Shown here one piece after another: positions 21,498 through 30,000 of a DNA stretch of 30,000 nucleotides. The stretch comes from Chrysomallon squamiferum. Its lineage: Eukaryota; Mollusca; Gastropoda; Neomphalida; Peltospiridae. The position numbers were made by a program, and so were the translations under genes. The notes beneath the pieces were generated by a model that saw nothing but the letters and a program-made list of their open reading frames with translations, was not told the DNA's origin and searched no databases. The stretch lies in contig CM022665.1 of NCBI GenBank assembly GCA_012295275.1, positions 47,457,102 to 47,487,101 of the forward strand, written 5' to 3'. How positions within the stretch are numbered: the stretch's first letter is position 1; every line of letters starts with the position of its first letter.

Positions 21498-22624
21498 ACC
21501 AGAGCTGCTCTATCTTGTTACAAACACACATAAAAACACAACTCTGACATAAAAGATTAAATGTGTCTAACGCGTGGACAGAATTATCAAAATTCGTTTA
21601 ATGTTCGTCGTTAAATGGATAGCGTGATAAACTTCATCTATTACTTTAGTAGTCTCGTTAAACAGAGATGTCATTGACCAGCATCCGATCGTAGAAAATG
21701 CATCAATGGCTCTAATGACGTCATCAAATACTAATTTCATTTTGAAAATCGCCGGGAACTTTAGTTTGAAATGAAATTCTGCGTAACCATTCTTATGAAC
21801 AATAGTTAATTTTGCTTACTCGCGAAATGTATAATTTTTTTTTTTTTTTTTCCATTCTATTCTACTAACAGATAATGTGTTATGTACACCGAACTGCAAG
21901 AAGAAGAAAATGGACGCACTATAAGATGACCTATTTATCAAATAACGAATCCATTATCTTCATATTAGTTGTAAAAAACCAGTAAAGAACAAAAGAGATA
22001 TACAGACACAAATTTATGATAAATACCTCAGTAACAATACCGTGAAATCCCTTGTGACCGCCATAACTATACCTGATTGAAATAACAGACAAATAATGTT
22101 AATTTAACAACAACATCTTACATTTTGTTACTAAAAATAGTTAAAAGCAGAGGGCAGTGTTCCGGTAGAAGTGTCAGTTGACCTAATTTCAAAAAATATG
22201 CAAATCGAAGATTAAATGGAGCGTTGTTTCAGGAACATTGTTGTGGAAGTGCTAGTGCGGAGATAATTGATTTAATACACAAAACCTTATTGCTATGTTA
22301 ATTAGGGGTCATTTATTTTTTTCCTTTTATTGCTATTGTTATTTTATTTAATTTTATTAATGGGATTTTTAGAAAAAATAAAAATAGAATTGTTTCAGGG
22401 ATCCTATTTTGAAACTGCTAGATCGAAGGAATTGATTTCATATAAAATTTTATTATTATTTGTTATTTATTTATTTATTTATTTATGGAACATTTATTAG
22501 CAACTGCAACGTTAATACTTACAGATCAAAGATTCTTCTTAAAAGAGAAAACGACATGACATTTGATAAACTAATGTCAAGGACTACTGGAATGGGAAAT
22601 ATCATCATAATCATCATCATCGTA

Positions 22625-22669
<45 letters not shown>

Positions 22670-22928
22670 TTTGCAGGGAAGTGTTAATTAAACATCTACT
22701 CGTTTTATTTATTTTTATTAATTAACTCGCATTGGTTCCAGCCGACTTGAGACGGTTCCAGTATTAGTTGCCAATCAGCCGTGTCAGATCTGTTAATTAT
22801 CTCACTGAAGCCTGCCGGTCACGGCGTGTTTGTTGTTTCACACTAGATGGTGGTTTACCGCAACAGAAGACCGTAGACTGTACATGAATAGTGTAAATAA
22901 TAAGTGAAACAAAGAGAGAAAACAGGCT

Positions 22929-22930
<2 letters not shown>

Positions 22931-23012
<82 letters not shown>
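22931..23012. repeat. (GA)41 microsatellite
   Basis: An uninterrupted GA tract of 82 bases, preceded by GGCTCT and followed by TGTATGCC. Confidence 0.97.
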
Positions 23013-23014
<2 letters not shown>

Positions 23015-23730
23015 TATGCCGAAAGAATGGGAGCTACTGATGCATAAATTGAATTAATACAATGATTTTTTTTGAAAAATGTAAACGTATTAAAGTACGT
23101 GTGTTTAAAATAACTTTCTAATAGAACTCGATATTTAACAAGTTAATGGTGTGAGTCAGTACCTTTTTCAAGTTTTTAAACTCGGCTTTAAGAAACGCAA
23201 TTACTGTGTCATAATTACAGCTAAAAAAAAAAAAAAAAAAAAAAAGAAAGAAAGAAAGGAAAAATCAATCGTCACAAAGGAAATAAAATAAAATTGTCCT
23301 TGTGAAAGTTCAAATACAACTGTCAAATTAATCAAATCAAATCAAATAATCACACCTAAAACCGCTCAAAGACCAAAAAAATAATTAATAATAACAACAA
23401 CAAAAAGCAAAAAGCGAAAGAGAGAGAGAGAGAGAAAAAAAACATCTTTCTAGTACATCCAGACTAACTGTGGTCACGAAGAGTACGAAATTAACGACAG
23501 AATTACGCGGCAATTTTTTATATATATAAATATTATTATTTTTAACCTTGAAAAAGATTTTTTATTATTATTATTATTTTACGCTAGGAAGTAAATTCTC
23601 TAAAGGATTTGGTGATAGAAGTGAATTAATGCCTGACACTTAGAACGGAATACATTTAAAAAATAAAATAAAAAATAAAAATCTCAATGTATTGTCGATT
23701 AATCGAAAACACTTTCTTAACATGCTTTCA

Positions 23731-23757
23731 CCGGAAGCTGATCTTTTCACTTCCGGA
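23731..23757. promoter_or_regulatory. Inverted pair of ETS-like CCGGAAG sites
   Basis: CACCGGAAG is followed within about 12 bases by CTTCCGGAGG, giving two facing GGAA cores with 7-base inverted arms. This is the known form of paired ETS sites in promoters. No gene start was recognised beside it. Confidence 0.35.
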
Positions 23758-24068
23758 GGTAAATGGCAAACATGTAATCGTGAAATAATCATTACAGTTT
23801 TTAATTTTTTTATATTTTATTGAAAAGCAGTTGTAATATCAGCAGCAACATTAAAAGCATATTAAAATCACTACGTAATAACAAAATAATATATCTGTGG
23901 AAGTAACTGGCGTTTTTTTTGGGTTGGGGTATTATTATTATTATTTTGTTATTGTTGTTGTTGTTTTTTGTTGTTGTAGTTGTTGTTTTCGTTCTTTGCA
24001 TCACTTTGCCATGCGAATTTCTGTAATTAATTTAATATTTTGAAGTTTCTTTTTTTTTTTTTTTTTCA

Positions 24069-24082
24069 TTTCCGTACGGAAA
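24069..24082. other. 14-base perfect palindrome TTTCCGTACGGAAA
   Basis: The palindrome lies between a poly-T run and an A-rich stretch; the flanks (TTTTTCAT and AAGTGAAAA) extend it imperfectly. It could be a dimeric protein-binding site or a hairpin. Confidence 0.4.
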
Positions 24083-24218
24083 AAGTGAAAAACATAAAAA
24101 CAAACAAAACCTAATTTAATTTCTCTGTGGGTGTGCTGAACAGATGGTATTTATAATTAAATTATTTCAGATTTTTTGTCCCTTAACCTTCACTTGTTTA
24201 TTTTCATTCCAAAGTACG

Positions 24219-24324
<106 letters not shown>

Positions 24325-24425
24325 AATTTTTTGTTTATCTTCAACTGTTCGTTCATTCATTAATTCATATATATATATATATACTGTCTTTCTGTCCATC
24401 CATCAGTACATCTATTTAGTAACTA

Positions 24426-24451
24426 TTTTTTTTTTTTTTTTTTTTTTTTTT
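24426..24451. repeat. Poly-T tract of 26
   Basis: An uninterrupted T run. Confidence 0.95.
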
Positions 24452-25139
24452 GTATTGTGTTATTTGTGTTTATTATAATCTCTTTATTTCTCCAACGTTG
24501 CTATCAGTCACAGTTTACTATAATAATTTTACTACAAACCCGCAGAGATTAGATTGTTTTAACATTTATATTTTGTTATGTTTTGTACTTGCGACATTAA
24601 ATAGAAATGTTGAAAAAAAAAAACGAAGAAAAAAAACAACCAAAAAACAAATTAAAATCGCTGGTACGAAATTTCTTTCTTTCTTTCTTTTTTTCTAATA
24701 ATATTATGTACCTGACAAAGAAAAAACGAGACAGCCACAAACAGGCAATCTCCTTGAATCACCAGGGACTTATTCTATTACTAACTTTATTATTAGCAAA
24801 CAATGATCGCCACAGTAAAACATGTCACAGGCATTTAAAATACATTAATAATATTCACGTGGCCACAAATACGCTTTGAGAAATAAACAAATGCATAATT
24901 CCAGGCAAACAAACAAAATGTACTTAGGTGATTTCTTAGCAACAAGAAACAACAAGACAGCAAAATGGATACAATTAACAACAAACAAAAGAACCGCATT
25001 TAAATTAATATTCTTGTATTTGAGCTATTTTTAGTTTTATATATGGCTATATCAATGTAGGTACAAAATAAATAAAATGAGAAACAGTTCGTTTAAGGTT
25101 TTGAAAATATATATATCACACATACACACACAAGTGAAT

Positions 25140-25225
25140 GATGATGATGATAAGAATAATAATAATAATAATAATAATTTTAACAATAATAATAATAATA
25201 ATAATAACAATAATAACGAAGATGT
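25140..25225. repeat. (ATG)n-(AAT)n tract
   Basis: ATGATGATG leads into AATAATAAT with ACA interruptions. Confidence 0.9.
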
Positions 25226-25369
25226 TGATAACACAGTATATATATAAAAAATAAATAAAATAAAATAAATATAAAATAAATATAAAAATAATAATAAAAA
25301 TCGAATCATATGAAATGAAATGAAAACAAATCAAATTAAATCAAATTAAATAACAAAATATATAAATAA

Positions 25370-25735
25370 ATATCACCAGACATCAGTACGAAATATATTA
25401 CCATATTTAAGAAATTCATGATATTATCAATATGAAAAATATTACCAAACACGAGGTAAATTATGTAGCTTCCAGTATGAAAAATATTATCAGTTATAAT
25501 ACTATTGGTATGAAAAATATCAGACAAGAGTATGTTGTTATATTACCAATATGAAAAATATTACCATACTTTGATGATATTATCAGTATAAAAAAATATT
25601 GCCAGATGTAGGTAAATTATAATTTTATCAGTATTAAAAATATATTACCATACTTAGGGTAAGCAATGACATTACCAGTATGAATATTTATTTATAATCA
25701 GACGTGAGGTAAATTATTTTCTGTTAGGAAATGAG
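25370..25735. repeat. Degenerate tandem repeat with TATGAAAAATATTACCA
   Basis: At least seven diverged units of about 35-65 bases share ATTACCA or TTATCAG, followed by a (G/A)TATGAAAAATATTA core. The units are old and of uneven length. Confidence 0.7.
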
Positions 25736-25934
25736 TAGATGTATGACTTCAGTTATGTAAATACATTTTTACATTTATATTGTACTGGATTACCATTTCT
25801 ATGAGAAAATATCACATACATGAATAAAAAATAAAATATATTGCCTATAGAATTACAATAGAACTGGAATTATTTTATTTGATGTTGGAATTTGTAAATT
25901 TGAATTATCTAAACGGAATTGGTATCCTGTTTTA

Positions 25935-26108
25935 TTAGTAGTAATAGTAGTACTAGTAGAAGTAGTAGTTGTTGTTGTTGTTGTATCAGCACTTGTAGTA
26001 GTAATAGTTGCAGTAGTATCAGAACTAGTAGTAGTAGTAGTGGTAGTACTGTTATTGCTATTGTTGTTGCTGTTATTGTTGAGTATATTGATGTTGTTGC
26101 TACTATTG
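25935..26108. repeat. (TAG)n/(TTG)n trinucleotide region
   Basis: Interleaved TAG, TTG and related trinucleotides. The frames it opens on both strands (poly-Ser/Cys, poly-Thr, poly-Leu) are products of the repeat. Confidence 0.9.
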
Positions 26109-26566
26109 TGATTGACTGCGTTATCACGTGACGATTTTAGCTTTTTCTTATCAATAATAAAAATGATTTGAAACAATGATTTGTCACTTTGTGTGTTCAA
26201 ACCATAAACAAGTTATTACTAGAACATTGACATGAAATAAAACAAAATTTCACCAATAAATAATGTTCGTTTTCTTTCGTTTCGAAATTCTATGAAGTAC
26301 TGGTGAATTATTTTGTTATTATATATATATTTTTTTATTTAATTATTTTTTTTTTATTATTATTATCGTTTTATTTTTTTATTTTTTTATTTTTTATTTT
26401 TATTTTGCAGTCACATACGCTGAAAGTGCAGATTTAGAAGTACTGTTTGAGTTGTATTTCACACTCAAGGTTCAAGTACAACAATTGTGGAGAAAGAGTT
26501 TTCAGATGACGTCAGTTCGTAACAATTATTGTTTTCTTAGTACTTCACCGTAAAACATTTGTTTAA

Positions 26567-26759
26567 CACGTGACTTACTGTATTCCCGATGGTTGACATT
26601 CGTGTTTGTGGTTGCGTGTTTTTCGTGATGCTACGCTGACACACTGTTCATCACGTGACTTACTTTCTTTTTCTTTTTTTCCTGAAGAGCTAATGGTTGA
26701 TTGTGACTGTTCTGGTTGCGTGTTTGTTCGTGATGATGCCTTTTCATCACGTGACTTAC
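26567..26759. repeat. Three-unit repeat with CACGTGACTTAC, overlapping the GPCR stop
   Basis: CACGTGACTTAC occurs at 26567, 26652 and 26748 (spacing 85 and 96). Each of the first two is followed by similar sequence (GGTTGA, GGTTGCGTGTTT, CGTGATG, TTCATCACGTG). Read on the GPCR strand the shared core is GTAAGTCACGTG, a full 5' splice site consensus joined to an E-box. The unit nearest the gene contains the GPCR stop codon. Confidence 0.8.
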
Positions 26760-27826
26760 TGTATTACTGACGAGCTGATGTTTGACAGCTGCTGCTGTTG
26801 TTGTTGTTGCGTCTGCCCCGTTTTCGTAAACATCGACACCAGCTCCGTCCTGACGTTGCGCGCGGAGGCCACGTACAGGTAGAAGTTGACGGCAAAGTTG
26901 ACGTCCCACAGAAACGCTGCGGGGTCTTTGAGCACGTCCAACGTCGTCCACGTCGGCCGCAGGACGCTGACGAGAACCAGGAGGGCGTTCGGCATGACGA
27001 GCAGGAAGAACGTCAGCGACACCGTCAGCATCATCGTCGTCACCCTGTTTGACGTCTGGGATCTGTTACCTATGGCGGCGATGGCCGACTTTTGTCGCTG
27101 CAACTGGACGATGATGCAGACGTTGCCCACTAAAATGAGAACGAGCGGCAGCATGGAGACGAAGATGGTTGCAACGACGAAGTGAATCTTGATGTGAGGC
27201 AACGTCATGGCGCAGCCCACGGCGGGGAGGTAGTGGGTGAAAACGGGGATGTACGACAGCAGAATCAGAGTGCCCAGAGCCACGCAGCTGACCACCTTCC
27301 GCGCTACTCGCGGTCTGCAGACGCCGGTGCCCGTCAGAGGAAACAGCACGACGACAACGCGCTCCACGGTGACGCAGACGATGGCCCACGAGCTGACGAC
27401 GGTGTTGGCGGTGATGAGGTACTCGCTGGCGATGCAGGCGGCCGGGGTACGGAAGCGGACGAGAACGGGCAAACCGCGGAACTCGCGCAACAGGTTCACC
27501 CAGAAGAGAACTCTCACTAGCAGGGACACGGTGTCGCAGATGGCGCACATGACGAGGTAGTAGCTGTACGAGTGCCTCCTCATCGCCGGCCGCACCATCA
27601 CGGCGACGGCCAGCACGTTGCCGACGATTCCGAGCACGAAGAAGAGCGGCAGCCCGACGAGTCTCAGCCACGTCCCGAACAACGTCACCTGCTGCGACGT
27701 CGGCTTCTCGATGAAGCCGAACCAGTAGTTTGGCAGCCACAGTGTGCCGGATGTTCCGGTGACGTCAGAAGTGACGGAGCTCAGTTCCGGTGTGGAAATC
27801 GCTGAGTTTTCGGTCGTCGCGTTCAT
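26756..27826 (-). CDS. Class A (rhodopsin-family) GPCR, intronless, peptide-receptor-like
   Basis: A single open frame of 356 residues with seven hydrophobic segments. TM1 has GNVLAVAV (N70), TM2 has CAICDTVSL (D98), and TM3 starts after C131 and ends in E155-R156-V157 in place of DRY. C131 and C205 give the usual TM3-ECL2 disulphide. TM6 ends FFLLVMPNA (P279), with Val where most family members have the Trp switch. TM7 ends NFYLY (314-318) in place of NPxxY. The N terminus has one glycosylation site (N2); the tail has a Gln run (340-346). Such variant motifs are common in invertebrate neuropeptide-type receptors (FMRFamide- or TRH-receptor-like), but the ligand cannot be named. The ATG has A at -3 (GCAAAATGA). 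GC and CpG are far above the flanks, consistent with a retrocopy or with strong codon bias. The stop overlaps a GTAAGT, so a spliced tail is possible. Confidence 0.9.
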   Translation of the reverse strand: MNATTENSAISTPELSSVTSDVTGTSGTLWLPNYWFGFIEKPTSQQVTLFGTWLRLVGLPLFFVLGIVGNVLAVAVMVRPAMRRHSYSYYLVMCAICDTVSLLVRVLFWVNLLREFRGLPVLVRFRTPAACIASEYLITANTVVSSWAIVCVTVERVVVVLFPLTGTGVCRPRVARKVVSCVALGTLILLSYIPVFTHYLPAVGCAMTLPHIKIHFVVATIFVSMLPLVLILVGNVCIIVQLQRQKSAIAAIGNRSQTSNRVTTMMLTVSLTFFLLVMPNALLVLVSVLRPTWTTLDVLKDPAAFLWDVNFAVNFYLYVASARNVRTELVSMFTKTGQTQQQQQQQLSNISSSVIQ

Positions 27827-28172
27827 TTTGCACAGTTTTCAGTGAACTCAACAAAACAGAAATGACGAGTGTGTTTATAGGTTCTCAGTTAGAATCTAAT
27901 CGTTTAGCACAGGTAATTATTGCAGAAAACTGGCTTTGTCGTTGTTTCGAAATTTATATTACCAGTCAAATCCATTTTCGTTTAAAGCTATTGTGGAATT
28001 TTGGAAACAACCCAGAAAACTGTAGACACAAATCCAATTCTTCTGAATGTAGATAAGATATTAATTTTGTTTTTTCTTTAATAATGTAAATTTGTTTTCC
28101 TTTTCTTCTCAAATTAAAGTTTATAATAAAAATGCACACATTTTAAAATCCACCGTATTGCTGCATTCCAGA

Positions 28173-28210
28173 AACATCGAAATAACAATAACAATAACAA
28201 TAACAATAAC

Positions 28211-28257
<47 letters not shown>
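28173..28257. repeat. (AATAAC)n-(AAT)n microsatellite
   Basis: AATAAC hexanucleotide units pass into a pure AAT run. Confidence 0.93.
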
Positions 28258-28532
28258 CAAAAACAACAACAACCGAACTTAGACGACTGATTAAAATGAT
28301 CCAAAGTTTCTGTCGACAGAAAATGATTGCTGAAACCGCTGTCCTTAACTCATACGTTCAACAAACTTCCCTTCCTCTGAAAGACACCGTGTAATTCAGC
28401 TGTGTATGAAAACCAATGAGAAACACCATGAGACACGTTTGACAGAAACTTTCTCTATTGATGTGACTGATATCTTGACTATCCTATCCTCTCGTGAGCT
28501 GATTGTGTATCGATTCTGAAGTGACCAATACA

Positions 28533-28546
28533 CAACCACGTGGTTG
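28533..28546. promoter_or_regulatory. Palindromic E-box CAACCACGTGGTTG
   Basis: A perfect 14-base palindrome centred on CACGTG, about 710 bases upstream of the GPCR start. CACGTG is the established site for bHLH-Zip factors such as MYC/MAX, USF and MITF/TFEB. Use here is inferred only. Confidence 0.4.
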
Positions 28547-29560
28547 GCGAAGCACACACAGCTCACTGAAAGACAACAGTTATCGAGACTATTCAGTTCA
28601 GTTTTTGTTCGCTGTTATAAATTAAATGTTTTTATTTTTTTTTTTTTTTTTTTTAAAAAACGAAAATATTCGCTTGTTCTTTTCATTTATTTATTTGTTT
28701 GTTTGTTCGTTTGTTCGTTTGTTTATTTATTTGTTTATTATTTTTTGTTCAGATTTACATTGAATGAATGTTATAATAGTTTTAATCGAATGTAACATTT
28801 TCAGTTTTGATTTCGAGTCTTAGTCATATTCATTGTCCAAATCTAACAACACAGAGACAGACATACTCACATACACACACACTCACGCACGCACATATAT
28901 GTAAAGGCAAGTAAAAAAACCAAAACAAGACAGCAAAATAATTCGCAAAATGTAATGTAAGTATTTTCGTAAATTTTCAGCAACCGAATGTATAGTATGC
29001 AAGCATTACAGTTATTTTTTGTTTCTGTTTGTTTGTTTGTTTGTTATATAACGGCTGGAAGACTGGCATACTGAATATTAAAACACCGGAAATACAATAT
29101 GCTATTTATTTAACGACCGGAAGTGCTATTATTGTGGTTTACGTCGATGGATTACAAGTATTACGAGTTTTGTAAATAAATCGGGTCTGTTTTGATTAAA
29201 TAATTCTGTTTTCACCTTAGTTTGTGTCCTCTGTAGATAGGATAATAATATCTAATATTTATGACGCAGTTTGTCAAAAATGATAAAAATAAGTTGTTAA
29301 CCACAACTTACAGTTCCAGTCCTTTGTTTTGATCGGAAATATTACTGTGTAGTTTATTAGCATTAATACTGTTATGAAATAAATTTTATATGATGACAGA
29401 CATCGCACACACATACAAATTAAATAAATAAATAAATAAATTGAAAAATAAATTGGCAAATCAACGAAACTAGCAGATTTGTTTCTGTATAAGTACATAT
29501 TTGTTTCATTCTTGTTTTAATTGAAATAAAATTTAATTTAATTGTTTATTTTTTTTATGT

Positions 29561-29562
<2 letters not shown>

Positions 29563-29596
<34 letters not shown>
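29563..29596. repeat. Poly-T tract of 34
   Basis: 34 T are followed by AGGGCATTCAG, which looks like a strong 3' splice site, but no open frame of note follows. Confidence 0.9.
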
Positions 29597-29598
<2 letters not shown>

Positions 29599-29741
29599 GG
29601 CATTCAGTTAAGGAGTGAAAAAAAACCCCATAAAAATAACCTAAATTTATAAAGACAAATATACTAAAAATCAGAAATATTAGCTAAATTATTACCAGGA
29701 AGTTTAATTTATACATTAGCGAACGAAGGAAAAAAACAACT

Positions 29742-29742
29742 A

Positions 29743-29793
<51 letters not shown>

Positions 29794-29795
29794 CT
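29742..29795. repeat. (AAT)n microsatellite
   Basis: About 54 bases of pure AAT repeat near the right edge of the window. Confidence 0.95.
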
Positions 29796-30000
29796 ATATT
29801 TATAGAGATAACTATATTAAAATTCAAAAATGGTAAAGTCTTTGCTAAGTAATTATCAAGAAGCTGAAAGGGTATTATTAAAAGACAGTTATGTTTTTCT
29901 CTTTATAAATGGTTTGTTAAAAATCTATCAAAAATTAATAATTTATGGTTTCTTACAATTACGTCACACAGCATTGACTAAAATATTGATATATAGTCGC

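Larger units (their letters stand above)
27827..30000. other. Upstream flank of the GPCR, gene-poor
   Basis: No second gene is recognised. The flank should contain the GPCR promoter and perhaps a 5' non-coding exon, which I could not place. It holds an (AATAAC)n-(AAT)n tract (28173-28257), a palindromic E-box (28533), CCGGAAGT near 29116, a run of 34 T (29563-29596) and an (AAT)n tract (29742-29795). Confidence 0.6.

Noticed and set aside
25853-26200. Thr/Asn-rich protein on the minus strand
   Set aside because: Explained by trinucleotide repeats at 25935-26108; no conserved motif.
27066-27740. 224-residue Arg-rich minus frame and several plus frames inside the GPCR
   Set aside because: Out-of-frame shadows of a GC-rich coding region.

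Overview
This is AT-rich animal nuclear DNA: spliced genes with GT-AG introns, and non-coding sequence full of (AAAT)n, (AAT)n, (GA)n, (CA)n and poly-A/T tracts. The proteins are clearly metazoan (pinin, TRAPPC6B, gamma-glutamylcyclotransferase, a class A GPCR). The base composition, microsatellite load and the style of the intronless GPCR suggest a marine lophotrochozoan, probably a mollusc. That placement is an inference; nothing here fixes the species. I see no rRNA, tRNA, CRISPR array or intact transposon.

Layout. (1) Positions 196-457 (+) are the last coding exon of a gamma-glutamylcyclotransferase (GGCT) gene that begins to the left of the window. (2) Positions 458-3804 are gene-poor and separate the tails of GGCT and the converging pinin gene. 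(3) Positions 13156 down to 3805 (-) hold pinin (PNN). I rebuilt it by hand as ten coding exons giving a 923-residue frame. It includes a 16-nt microexon and a long last exon that encodes an acidic tract and an SR-rich tail with ten octapeptide repeats. (4) Positions 13157-13481 are a short head-to-head promoter. (5) Positions 13482-18044 (+) hold TRAPPC6B in six coding exons, 158 residues, followed by a 3' UTR with a poly(A) signal near 18729. (6) About 18750-26566 is a long stretch without a recognisable gene, rich in microsatellites and minisatellites. (7) Positions 27826 down to 26756 (-) hold an intronless, GC- and CpG-rich class A GPCR of 356 residues, a compositional island in AT-rich DNA. 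A short tandem repeat carrying CACGTG boxes lies over and beyond its stop codon. (8) Positions 27827-30000 hold no recognisable gene.

The genes do not form one pathway. PNN (nuclear speckle and exon-junction splicing factor) and TRAPPC6B (vesicle tethering complex) share a promoter. From memory the two are also divergent neighbours on human chromosome 14q21, so this may be a very old conserved bidirectional pair. The most notable local signals are that pair, with start-codon motifs of YY1/TISU type on both sides; a PNN microexon whose skipping would give an immediate stop; several decayed copies of PNN exon 7 inside the adjacent intron; and the CACGTG/GTAAGT repeat at the end of the GPCR gene. 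I found no convincing new molecular system.
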